64,000 bases of DNA, from contig JACQYI010000006.1 in NCBI GenBank assembly GCA_016208305.1, forward strand, positions 930,001 through 994,000, given 5' to 3'. The notes beneath the pieces were generated by a model that saw only the letters and a list, made by a program, of their open reading frames with translations, was not told the DNA's origin and ran no database searches. The translations under genes were made by a program, and so were the position numbers. Origin of the DNA: Oscillatoriophycideae cyanobacterium NC_groundwater_1537_Pr4_S-0.65um_50_18. GTDB lineage: Bacteria > Cyanobacteriota > Cyanobacteriia > Elainellales > Elainellaceae. Each line of letters starts with the position of its first letter. Position 1 is the first letter of the stretch. This document shows, piece by piece, positions 23,237 to 31,010 of the stretch.

Positions 23237-23285
23237 AAGCTTTTGGGTAAGCGCTTTTGGGTAAGCGCTTTTGAGTAAGACTTTT
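23231..23285 (+). repeat. 14-bp x4 tandem repeat copying a stop codon
   Basis: Units gggtaaaagctttt (23231-23244), gggtaagcgctttt (23245-23258 and 23259-23272) and a degraded gagtaagactttt (23273-23285). The first unit contains the terminal Gly and TAA of the redoxin gene, so the stop codon is reiterated. Confidence 0.88.
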
Positions 23286-23292
23286 GAGGAAG

Positions 23293-23392
23293 GGGGCATG
23301 GCCTCGCCTTCCCAATAGCTGCAAATCTGTGAAAAGTCCGTAGGGTTAGAGGACATTGTTGAGGCCACGCCCCGCGCATCCTCAATAATGTC
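23293..23392. terminator. nested long inverted repeats between convergent genes
   Basis: ggggcatggcctc (23293-23305) is complementary to gaggccacgcccc (23361-23373) with one mismatch. gacattgttgagg (23352-23364) is complementary to cctcaataatgtc (23380-23392) with one mismatch. The two stems overlap at 23361-23364, so they are mutually exclusive. Located between the convergent redoxin and mnmH; likely blocks transcription in both directions, though no U-tract is evident. Confidence 0.5.
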
Positions 23393-23405
23393 TTAAGCCC
23401 AAGGA

Positions 23406-24443
23406 TTACGGCTGTAGCAAATCAACTTTCTCCCAGATCAAGTCGATCGTTTCATCCGTCGATAAACCCGTTACCTCGATCGGATAAATTTTGACCTGAC
23501 GCCGCAGCAGATCATAGGTGTAGGTCTTGTCGTAATAGTCCAAGATCAGATCAAACGCTTCGGTTAATTTCTCTGCCTGAATCAGTTCGATCGCTTCCTT
23601 CGTCCGTTGCCCACCCAATCTTTTTTGAATGCGTAGCGTAGCCTGAATTAACTCTTGACGATCGGCAGAGCCATAGACTTGCACCAGTCCGGCTAAACGT
23701 TCCGATCGCGATCGCCTGATTTCTAGCACCACGGCCCGACTCATCTGCTGAAACAAAGGTTCGGGCACGCGGCAAAGCCCAATGCGGCTGCTTTCTGCCT
23801 CAATCCAAACGGGCTGGCGGGCATCAAAGGCTGCCCAGCGTACCGCAATATCATTTTCAAACTGCTCATTGGTAGGCTGAGGCGGCAAGCCCAATCCGCC
23901 AAAGCTACTGCCGCGATGGCTGGCTAATGCTTCCAAGTCCAAAACCTGTGCGCCTTTCTGACTGAGGGCAGCCAGAATGTCGGTTTTGCCTGTGCCCGTC
24001 ATGCCGCCCATGATCACAATCGGTTTCGGCTGTTCTACAGTAGCTAGCGCCCAGCGCCGAAATGCTTTGTAGCCGCCTGCTAAAGTCACCACTTCAAATC
24101 CTGCCATCTCCAGCACCCAGGCAACGGCTCCACTGCGCATACCGCCCCGCCAGCAGTGCACGCGAACCCGACGATCGCCTGCAAGCTGTTTGGCCTCGGC
24201 AATAAATTGGGCAAACTTTGGCCCTGCGATCGCAAATCCCAGCTCTACCGCTTCATCCCGACCCTGCTGCTTATAGCAAGTCCCAACCTGCGATCGTTCT
24301 GCATCGGTAAACAGGGGAAAGCTCACCGCTCCCGGAAGATGTCCTTGCCGATACTCCGACGGGCTACGGACATCTAGAATGACACCCGACGCACTCAAAA
24401 AATTCTCTAGGGTCAGCGTTTGAACCAAGGCGCTATCCCACAC
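23406..24443 (-). CDS. mnmH: tRNA 2-selenouridine synthase MnmH (SelU/YbbB)
   Basis: A 345-aa enzyme that converts 5-methylaminomethyl-2-thiouridine at tRNA position 34 into the selenouridine form, via a geranylated intermediate, using selenophosphate. The N-terminal rhodanese domain has the catalytic Cys97 in HCWRGGMRS. The C-terminal P-loop domain has GGMTGTGKT (146-154). These two blocks together are diagnostic. It lies 112 bp downstream of selD on the same strand, so the two probably form one unit supplying and using selenophosphate. No selA/selB/selC for selenocysteine is visible in the window, consistent with selenium being used only in tRNA, although the rest of the genome is unseen. 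Confidence 0.95.
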   Translation of the reverse strand: MWDSALVQTLTLENFLSASGVILDVRSPSEYRQGHLPGAVSFPLFTDAERSQVGTCYKQQGRDEAVELGFAIAGPKFAQFIAEAKQLAGDRRVRVHCWRGGMRSGAVAWVLEMAGFEVVTLAGGYKAFRRWALATVEQPKPIVIMGGMTGTGKTDILAALSQKGAQVLDLEALASHRGSSFGGLGLPPQPTNEQFENDIAVRWAAFDARQPVWIEAESSRIGLCRVPEPLFQQMSRAVVLEIRRSRSERLAGLVQVYGSADRQELIQATLRIQKRLGGQRTKEAIELIQAEKLTEAFDLILDYYDKTYTYDLLRRQVKIYPIEVTGLSTDETIDLIWEKVDLLQP

Positions 24444-24508
24444 AATAAAGTCTCAGCATCTATCACAACTTATCCTGAATACCGCTAGCATTGCTGGCTT
24501 TTTCGATG

Positions 24509-24555
24509 AAATTTATGTTGAGAGACGCATTCTGCACGCCTCTCAACATAAATTT
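24509..24555 (-). other. 16-bp perfect hairpin between selD and mnmH
   Basis: aaatttatgttgagag (24509-24524) and ctctcaacataaattt (24540-24555) are exactly complementary, with a 15-nt loop agacgcattctgcac-type. The hairpin begins the base after the selD stop codon. On the minus-strand transcript the 3' arm ends in AUUU rather than a long U-tract, so it may be an mRNA-stability or attenuation element rather than a full terminator. It resembles the hairpin at 59994-60039. Confidence 0.7.
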
Positions 24556-26856
24556 CTACTCGCAAAGGATTAAGGGAGGCGAGCTAGTTCTAGGCACCAC
24601 AAAGCCGATCGCCTGACTCTGGCCATACCCCGATCGCCGCAGTGCCGTCAGACAAGGCTCAACTTGCTCAGGTGGCAGGGTTGCGACCAGTCCCCCTGAG
24701 GTTTGCGGATCAAACAGAAGCGGGTAGAGCGGATGAGCCATCCAGCGATCGCGATCGGCAACTTGGCGAGCCGCAACCAAATTTTGGCGATAGAGAGAGC
24801 TAAAGATGCCTTGCTGGAGGGTGGTTTTGGCTCCCGTCAGCATCGGAATTGCCTTGAGGTTGAGCTGTAGGGCAACTTGAGAAGCCTGCACCATTTCCAA
24901 CAGATGCCCCAACAGCCCAAAGCCCGTGATGTCAGTACAGGCCGTTGCGCCATACTGCCGAAAGCACAGGGCAGCCGATTGGTTAGAGAGCAGCATAGAG
25001 GCGATCGCTTCCTCAATCCAGTCTCCTTTGGCCTGGAGCCGCATATGCGCCGCAAACAATGTGCCTGTACCAAGCGCCTTGGTAAGCACGATCGCCTGAC
25101 CGGGTTTCATGCCGCCCTTGCGCCAGAGCTGATCTGAAGACGCTACGCCATTGCAGGTCAAACCTAAGGCCAGCTCTGTGCCCTCTGTTGTATGTCCGCC
25201 AGTGAGCGGCGCACCCGCCTGATGCAAAACCTGAGTGGCACCCGATAGAAGCTGATAGAGTCGTTCTGCCTGCTTCGCTTCAGCGGCAAAGGGCAAAGTA
25301 GCGATCGCCAATGCACTCTGGGGCGTTGCGCCCATCGCAAAAATATCGCTGAGGCAGTGATGGGCGCAAATCTGCCCAAAGAGGAACGGATCGTCAACCA
25401 GCGCCCGAAAATAGTCAATGGTTTGCACCAATACCTTTCCAATCGGGACGCTGATCACGGCTGCATCGTCTGGGGCATCCAAACCCAAAAGGATGTCAGG
25501 GCGATCGCCTTCAGGGGGCTGCTCTTGCCGAATCCGCGTCAAGACTTGGCTAAGGACAGCACTGCCAATCTTTGAGCCGCAGCCCGCACAGCGCATTGTT
25601 GGCATCTGAGCAGGCTGAGCAGACTCAGTATCCTGTACATTCTCTCTCACCGCTCCAGCAGCCCTCATCGGCTTGAGATGGGTGAACTGCTGCATAAACT
25701 GCCGATCGATCCGGTCTTTCCAGCGCCAGATCACAGAATCAGCGCCCCAGCTCCAGAAGCCGCGAGAGGCGATCGCCCGTTGATCGCCTGTGCCCAGCAA
25801 AATCAAAAACTCTTTTTGTGGCGTAAAAGGCTGCAAGGGCTGGCGCAGCAGCGATCGCCGCAGATTACGCACCAAGGGTTTGCCCTGGCGCACCGCAAAG
25901 ACTCCGGCCTTGGGGCGAGGGTGGTTCACCATTGTGGCAATGTCGCCTGCCGCAAAGATTTGAGGATGCGAGATAGATTGCAGCCGATCGTTGACCTGCA
26001 CAAAGCCTTCTGCATCTGTCGCTAAGCCCGACTGTCTAAGCCAAGGAGCCGCTGAGGCGCGTGTCACCCAAAAGACGCGATCGCACGCGACTCTCAATCC
26101 AGACTGGCTATAAATAATTTTTTGCTCCGCTGCCTCTGAACCTTCTGACTCAATGGCCGTGACCGATTGGCCTAAATGAACGATCGCTCCACGTTCCGTC
26201 AAAATTTGCTGCACCCGATGCCCTACCCCAGCGCTGCGTTCGGGCAAGAGACGATCGCCACGATGAAACAGATGCAGTTCCAAATGGCTGCTGGGCTGCT
26301 GAGCGGCTTGATAAATGCGCTGGAGTCTCGCCTGGATCGACAGCGCCAGTTCGACCCCGCCCGCCCCACCTCCGACGATCGCCAACTTTATGGGCTGCGG
26401 ATTTTGGGCAATTTGAGCCACGAGCTGATCCCAGTATTGAAGAAACTGCGAGATTGGCTTGACTGGAATTGTGTGAACTTTGGCTCCGGGTACGGTTAGC
26501 AGAGCAGGGGTGCTGCCAATATCGATCGAGAGCCAGTCAAAGGCGATCGGCGGACGGTTTGCCAGCAAGACGCGATGATTGGCCAGGTCTAACCCTATGG
26601 CGCGATCGTGCACCATCTGCACCTGGGCAAATTGAGTCAGGGGGCGCAGATCAATATGGCATTCTTCAAAGCGGTAAAGACCTGCTACATAGCCCGGCAG
26701 CATTCCAGAATAGGGGGTCTGCACCACATCGGTGATTAGCGTCAGCTTCACACCTGCGACCGGATTCATGCCAAATTTTTTCAGGGCGATCGCGTGACTA
26801 TGCCCTCCCCCAATTAACACCAGATCTTGCGTAATAGGAGGTTCAGCACCCTGCAT
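24556..26856 (-). CDS. selD: selenide, water dikinase SelD fused to NDH-like FAD oxidoreductase
   Basis: A 766-aa bifunctional protein. Residues 1 to about 370 are a pyridine-nucleotide-disulphide/NDH-2-like flavoprotein: DLVLIGGGHSHAIALK FAD motif, AIVGGGAGGVELAL NAD(P) motif, and PQIFAAGDIATM FAD-binding end. From about 420 it is SelD: CAGCGSK with the catalytic Cys426 and Lys429, LLGLDAPDDAAVI, and the GHTTEGTELALGL and DITGFGLLGHL segments. SelD makes selenophosphate from selenide and ATP. The fused flavoprotein, known in cyanobacteria and some other bacteria, may deliver reduced selenium, but that is inference. ATG 26856 is preferred over the TTG two codons upstream. The downstream gene mnmH uses selenophosphate. 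Confidence 0.95.
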   Translation of the reverse strand: MQGAEPPITQDLVLIGGGHSHAIALKKFGMNPVAGVKLTLITDVVQTPYSGMLPGYVAGLYRFEECHIDLRPLTQFAQVQMVHDRAIGLDLANHRVLLANRPPIAFDWLSIDIGSTPALLTVPGAKVHTIPVKPISQFLQYWDQLVAQIAQNPQPIKLAIVGGGAGGVELALSIQARLQRIYQAAQQPSSHLELHLFHRGDRLLPERSAGVGHRVQQILTERGAIVHLGQSVTAIESEGSEAAEQKIIYSQSGLRVACDRVFWVTRASAAPWLRQSGLATDAEGFVQVNDRLQSISHPQIFAAGDIATMVNHPRPKAGVFAVRQGKPLVRNLRRSLLRQPLQPFTPQKEFLILLGTGDQRAIASRGFWSWGADSVIWRWKDRIDRQFMQQFTHLKPMRAAGAVRENVQDTESAQPAQMPTMRCAGCGSKIGSAVLSQVLTRIRQEQPPEGDRPDILLGLDAPDDAAVISVPIGKVLVQTIDYFRALVDDPFLFGQICAHHCLSDIFAMGATPQSALAIATLPFAAEAKQAERLYQLLSGATQVLHQAGAPLTGGHTTEGTELALGLTCNGVASSDQLWRKGGMKPGQAIVLTKALGTGTLFAAHMRLQAKGDWIEEAIASMLLSNQSAALCFRQYGATACTDITGFGLLGHLLEMVQASQVALQLNLKAIPMLTGAKTTLQQGIFSSLYRQNLVAARQVADRDRWMAHPLYPLLFDPQTSGGLVATLPPEQVEPCLTALRRSGYGQSQAIGFVVPRTSSPPLILCE

Positions 26857-26994
26857 GATCAACCTCTTGCATGAAACTTCTTTTAGATTTAGATTTTGGC
26901 AAACAGGTAAGCTAGAAATAACTGGCGCTGTGATTCTATCAATTTCCGTTGAAGTCCCTATGCTTAGTTATGCTTGATACTAGTGTTGTGTCCT

Positions 26995-27060
26995 GTTGCA
27001 AGTAGGCCAAATGAGCGTTGCAAGTAGGCCAAATGAGCGTTGCAAGCAGGCTAAATAAGG
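26995..27060 (+). repeat. 22-bp x3 tandem repeat in selD/redoxin divergent region
   Basis: Two identical units gttgcaagtaggccaaatga+gc (26995-27016, 27017-27038) and a degenerate third (27039-27060). They lie between the divergent starts of selD (26856) and the redoxin (27099). The 22-bp period places copies on the same DNA face after about two helical turns, as expected of multimerised operators. Confidence 0.88.
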
Positions 27061-27098
27061 ATGACAACTGGAGGATAACGAATGGAGGATGACGAATT

Positions 27099-27644
27099 AT
27101 GGAAACAATGAGTACATCCATTGGCAGCTACGCCCCTGACTTTGAGTTACCCGGAACCGATCACACCGTACACCACCTCACCCGTTATTTAGAGAAGTTT
27201 AGAGCCGTAGGCGTGGTGATCATCTGCAACCACTGCCCTTACGTCCGGCTGTACGTCGATCGCCTTCAGCAAATCCAAGCGGATTTCCAAGATCAGGGCT
27301 TCACGCTAGTTGCCATCAACGGCAATGATGAGCAACGCTATCCAGAAGATGGCTTCGAGCCTATGAAGGCATTTGCAGCCGAACAGCAGCTCAATTTTCC
27401 TTACCTGCGCGACATCACGCAGGATGTAGTGCGTAGCTTTGGCGCAAAACACACGCCAGAAGTCTACTTACTCGATCGCCTCGGCATCATTCGATACCAA
27501 GGAGCCATAGATGATAATCCGCAAAATCCTCAGGCTGTTGAAAGAGATTACTTCAGGTGGGCGATCGAGCAGCTCTTAGAGGATAAGGAAATCTCCGTAA
27601 ATTCAACCGAGTCAGTTGGCTGCTCCGTAAAATGGCGGCGGTAG
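27099..27644 (+). CDS. thioredoxin-fold redoxin (AhpC/TSA-like) with CNHC site
   Basis: A 181-aa paralogue of the redoxin at 22655: YAPDFELPGTD, active-site Cys43-Asn-His-Cys46-Pro, cis-Pro in HTPEVYLL, and C-terminal SVGCSVKWRR. The conserved third Cys near the C-terminus is kept in both copies. ATG 27099 has GGAGG at 27083-27087; a second Met three codons later is possible. A duplicated ggaggat.acgaat motif in the leader gives two possible ribosome-binding sites. Divergent from selD across the 22-bp repeats, so the two may be co-regulated. Proposed role: thiol reductase or peroxidase; a role in selenium reduction is speculation. Confidence 0.85.
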   Translation: METMSTSIGSYAPDFELPGTDHTVHHLTRYLEKFRAVGVVIICNHCPYVRLYVDRLQQIQADFQDQGFTLVAINGNDEQRYPEDGFEPMKAFAAEQQLNFPYLRDITQDVVRSFGAKHTPEVYLLDRLGIIRYQGAIDDNPQNPQAVERDYFRWAIEQLLEDKEISVNSTESVGCSVKWRR

Positions 27645-27729
27645 AAACGGATACCTCAGAGGTTACAGAAGGCAATTCTGCTGTTATCTTAGGGTGGAAG
27701 CACCTTTAAACTGAAAAAATCGTCATTTC

Positions 27730-28458
27730 ATGGGATTAATATACCAGCGCGTTCTGCTGAAGTTGAGCGGCGAAGCTTTGATGGGCGATCTGTCCTACGG
27801 AATTGACCCTGCTATCGTGCAAAGCATTGCTCAAGAGATTAAGGAAATTGTGGCAGAAGGGGTTGAGGTGGCGATCGTTGTCGGTGGCGGCAACATCTTT
27901 CGCGGCGTTAAGGGCGCAGCCGCAGGTATGGATCGAGCAACGGCTGACTACATTGGCATGATTGCCACCGTCATGAACGCCATGACGCTCCAAGACTCGC
28001 TAGAGCAAATCGAGATTCCTACCCGCGTGCTGACGGCGATCGAAATGCAGGAGGTGGCAGAGCCTTATATTCGGCGTCGTGCCATTCGCCACCTAGAAAA
28101 AGGTCGGGTCGTGGTCTTTGGCGCAGGTTCTGGCAATCCGTTTTTCACTACCGATACAACCGCCGCCTTAAGAGCCGCTGAAATCAATGCAGAGGTGGTC
28201 TTTAAGGCAACCAAAGTGGATGGTATCTATGATGCCGATCCGAAGAAAAATCCAGATGCTCGCCGCTTTAAGAGCCTGACCTACTCTCATGCCATCAGCC
28301 ATGACCTAAAAGTCATGGACACAACAGCGATCGCCCTGTGTAAAGATAACAGTATTCCGATTATTGTGTTTGACCTTTCAGTACCGGGGAACATTCGCCG
28401 CGCTGTCATGGGAGAATCAATTGGAACAATTGTGGGAGAATCCTGTGAAATTATCTGA
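27730..28458 (+). CDS. pyrH: uridylate kinase
   Basis: A 242-aa UMP kinase of the amino-acid-kinase fold, phosphorylating UMP to UDP in the cytoplasm. Seen: [29 protein letters not shown], the [14 protein letters not shown] segment, [20 protein letters not shown], and [14 protein letters not shown], all diagnostic of PyrH. Length is standard. The 3' end overlaps frr by 14 bp; the pyrH-frr pair is a conserved arrangement in bacteria. Confidence 0.97.
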   Translation: MGLIYQRVLLKLSGEALMGDLSYGIDPAIVQSIAQEIKEIVAEGVEVAIVVGGGNIFRGVKGAAAGMDRATADYIGMIATVMNAMTLQDSLEQIEIPTRVLTAIEMQEVAEPYIRRRAIRHLEKGRVVVFGAGSGNPFFTTDTTAALRAAEINAEVVFKATKVDGIYDADPKKNPDARRFKSLTYSHAISHDLKVMDTTAIALCKDNSIPIIVFDLSVPGNIRRAVMGESIGTIVGESCEII

Positions 28459-28993
28459 AGTCGAAAGTCAGATGCAGAAGGCGATTGAGTCTACTCAGCG
28501 CAACTTCAACACCATCCGCACCGGACGCGCCAATGCCGCTCTGCTCGATCGGGTGCAAGTCGAATACTACGGCACGCCGACCGCTTTGAAGTCTCTGGCA
28601 AACATCAGCACGCCTGACTCGTCAACCGTTTTAATCCAGCCCTACGATCGCGGTTCCCTTAACCTGGTTGAGAAAGCGATCTCATTGTCAGATATTGGTC
28701 TAACCCCCAGCAATGACGGGTCTGTGATTCGGCTCAACATTCCACCCCTGACTAGCGATCGCCGTAAAGAATTGGTCAAAACGGCTTCAAAGTACGCCGA
28801 AGAAGGGAAAGTCTCAGTGCGCAGCGTGCGTCGTGACGCAGTGGATGCCGTGCGTAAGCAAGAAAAGAATAGCGAAGTGTCTGAAGATGAAGCCCGCGAT
28901 TTGCAGGACAGCATTCAGAAATTGACCGACAAGTACGTCAGCAAAATCGACCAGTTGCTTGGGGAAAAAGAAACCGACATTATGACGCTCTAG
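28445..28993 (+). CDS. frr: ribosome recycling factor
   Basis: A 182-aa RRF, which with EF-G splits post-termination ribosomes. The sequence [33 protein letters not shown] and the [34 protein letters not shown] block are typical. The start is GTG 28445 (protein begins [10 protein letters not shown]), which matches the family length and overlaps the end of pyrH by 14 bp. A longer frame back to 28364 would be inside pyrH and is not credible. Translational coupling with pyrH is likely. Confidence 0.96.
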   Translation: MKLSEVESQMQKAIESTQRNFNTIRTGRANAALLDRVQVEYYGTPTALKSLANISTPDSSTVLIQPYDRGSLNLVEKAISLSDIGLTPSNDGSVIRLNIPPLTSDRRKELVKTASKYAEEGKVSVRSVRRDAVDAVRKQEKNSEVSEDEARDLQDSIQKLTDKYVSKIDQLLGEKETDIMTL

Positions 28994-29064
28994 GGCATCC
29001 CTCGAAAGCCATCACCTTTAGGCAAGCAAGATACTGGCGTACTCAGGAGTGTAATTCCAGCTTT

Positions 29065-30210
29065 ATGTATGACTGCATTGTTGTCGGAGCAGGGCCGGCG
29101 GGGGGCACTGCTGCCTACCATTTGGCGAAGCGTGGGCGATCGGTCTTGATTTTAGAAAAAGAGTCTCTGCCTCGCTACAAGCCCTGTGGTGGAGGCGTTT
29201 CGCCGCAGGTTGCCCAATGGTTTGACTTCGATTTTTCCCCAGCAATCTCCCTTAAGGCTAGGTCTTTACGCTTCACCTGGAAACTCGGTGATCCTGTAGA
29301 AGCCACGCTTAACGACATTGAGCCAATTTGGATGGTGCGACGCGATATATTCGACCATTTTTTGGTGCAGCAAGCCCAAAAACAGGGGGCAGAACTGCGC
29401 GACAGCACCGAGGTCACTGGAATTGAATTTAAGGGCGATCGCTGGCAGGTCAACACCACAGGTGCATCGGGAGCCATCTCTGTTGAAGGGCGCTATATCA
29501 TTGCCGCCGATGGCGCTAAAGGCCCAATGGCAAAATGGCTAGGCTTCACCGATCGCAAACGCCGCCTGGCTGGAGCGCTAGAGGCAGAAGCTCCCGTCAG
29601 CAACCCAGATACCCAGGTTCATTTTGAATTTGGCATGGTGAAAAACGGCTATATCTGGAATTTTCCTAAAGCCGATGGCTACTCCATCGGCATTGGCACT
29701 TTTCGGGGCAATGGCGGACAGCAAGATTTCAAGGCCATCCTGGCAGAATATGCCGCATCGTTCAATATTGATTTGAAGTCTGCCAAGCAGTTTGGTCATC
29801 CGCTCTGCCTCTGGGATGGGGATCAAAACCTGCACACGCAAAATGCGTTGCTGGCTGGGGAGGCCGCCTGTGTCGTTGATCCGATGACGGCAGAGGGCAT
29901 TCGCCCCTCGATCTTTAGCGGCATGAAGGCAGCCGAAGCGATCGATCAGGCGATCGGCGGCAATGCCAATGCCCTAGAGCAATACACCGAAATCATTATC
30001 AAAGAATGGGGGAGCGACATGGTGTGGGCGCAGCGCCTCGCAGCCGTGTTTTACCGTGTTCCGGGCATTGGCTACAAGGTGGGGGTGAAACGCCCTTCAG
30101 CACCGACCCGAATGGGACAAATTCTTGTGGGGGACATGCGCTATGGAGATGTTGCAGGGCGCGCCTTAAAGCGACTCAGCACAGGCTTAATTCCGGGCAT
30201 GGGCAACTAG
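29065..30210 (+). CDS. geranylgeranyl reductase family FAD oxidoreductase
   Basis: A 381-aa flavoprotein. The N-terminal GxGPAG dinucleotide motif (VVGAGPAGGTAAYHLA) is followed by ILEKESLPRYKPCGGGVSP, typical of the geranylgeranyl reductase family. ADGAKGPMAKWLG and the GEAACVVDPMTAEGIRPSIFSG FAD-binding end are also present. It is related to, but shorter and more divergent than, ChlP, which saturates the geranylgeranyl tail of chlorophyll and tocopherol precursors. Substrate could be another isoprenoid. It is 71 bp after frr and 65 bp before the bilin-lyase gene, so it may belong to a longer transcript. Confidence 0.88.
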   Translation: MYDCIVVGAGPAGGTAAYHLAKRGRSVLILEKESLPRYKPCGGGVSPQVAQWFDFDFSPAISLKARSLRFTWKLGDPVEATLNDIEPIWMVRRDIFDHFLVQQAQKQGAELRDSTEVTGIEFKGDRWQVNTTGASGAISVEGRYIIAADGAKGPMAKWLGFTDRKRRLAGALEAEAPVSNPDTQVHFEFGMVKNGYIWNFPKADGYSIGIGTFRGNGGQQDFKAILAEYAASFNIDLKSAKQFGHPLCLWDGDQNLHTQNALLAGEAACVVDPMTAEGIRPSIFSGMKAAEAIDQAIGGNANALEQYTEIIIKEWGSDMVWAQRLAAVFYRVPGIGYKVGVKRPSAPTRMGQILVGDMRYGDVAGRALKRLSTGLIPGMGN

Positions 30211-30275
30211 CCGTCTGCTCGTAAAATCCCCTCTTCTCGTAAAATGATGGGACTGACTTAACTTCGATCGCCTTC

Positions 30276-30872
30276 ATGACCCACGCTACCGACATTGTTA
30301 CTCTGGCGCGCTGGATGGCAGCCGATTTCAGCAACCAAGAACAGGCGTTTGAAAATCCGCCGTTCTTTGCTCATATTCGCGTGTGTATGCGCCCTTTGCC
30401 CCTAGAACTCCTCTCAGGCGTTAGCCTGTTTCTAGAGCAAGCCTACGATTTTACGCTAAATCAGCCCTATCGGTTGCGGGTGCTGAAGCTAGTGACCGAT
30501 GCAGCCGATCGTATCTTGATTGAAAACTACACGGTCAAGGATGAGGCAGAGTTTTATGGAGCTTCGCGCAATCTGACGCAACTGGCTACGCTGTCCGCCG
30601 ATCGCCTAGAAAAAATGTCGGGTTGCGACATGATTGTTGAGTGGACAGGGCAAAGCTTTAAGGGCCGCGTGGAACCTGGCAAAGCCTGCATTGTAGTGCG
30701 CAACGGCCAAACCACCTACCTCGATAATGAATTTGAAGTGAGCGATACGGCTTTCAGCAGCTTCGATCGGGGTCGTGAACCTGAAACCGATGAGCATCTG
30801 TGGGGATCGGTCGCCGGAGCCTTCGAGTTTGTGCGCCGAGCCAGCTTTGCCGATGAAGTGCAGATGCCTTAG
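30276..30872 (+). CDS. cpcT: CpcT/CpeT-type phycobilin lyase
   Basis: A 198-aa member of the CpeT/CpcT family, which attaches phycocyanobilin to Cys of phycocyanin or phycoerythrocyanin beta subunits (CpcT acts on Cys-153 type sites). Seen: the ARWMAADFSNQEQAFENPPFFAHIRVCMRPLP N-terminus, the LFLEQAYDFTLNQPYRLRVLKL strand, KDEAEFYGA, and the Cys-containing GCDMIVEW segment. The typical length supports it. The partner phycobiliprotein genes are elsewhere. Followed by a long palindrome that separates it from the convergent M23 gene. Confidence 0.92.
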   Translation: MTHATDIVTLARWMAADFSNQEQAFENPPFFAHIRVCMRPLPLELLSGVSLFLEQAYDFTLNQPYRLRVLKLVTDAADRILIENYTVKDEAEFYGASRNLTQLATLSADRLEKMSGCDMIVEWTGQSFKGRVEPGKACIVVRNGQTTYLDNEFEVSDTAFSSFDRGREPETDEHLWGSVAGAFEFVRRASFADEVQMP

Positions 30873-30941
30873 CCGTTGAATGTCCGGCTCACAGCATACT
30901 CCTCTTAAACAGCACTCTTAGAGTCAGGGATTAAAGAAAAC

Positions 30942-30989
30942 GCAACAGTTTTTTGAAAGTGCCGCGCGGCACTTTCAAAAAACTGTTGC
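30942..30989. repeat. 48-bp perfect palindrome with no spacer
   Basis: Two 24-bp arms, exactly complementary, centred between 30965 and 30966 (gccgc|gcggc) with outer gcaacagttttttgaaagt. It lies between the convergent cpcT and M23 genes. The T-run lies on the 5' arm and the A-run on the 3' arm in both directions, the reverse of an intrinsic terminator, so it is not a simple terminator. Confidence 0.95.
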
Positions 30990-31010
30990 AGGTTAATTAG
31001 TTGGCGATCC

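Noticed and set aside
26995-27060. Tandem repeats as a CRISPR array
   Set aside because: The 22-bp units are contiguous without spacers, and no cas gene is present.
30942-30989. Palindrome as an ordinary intrinsic terminator
   Set aside because: Its T-run is on the 5' arm and the A-run on the 3' arm in both directions, so no U-tract follows the stem.
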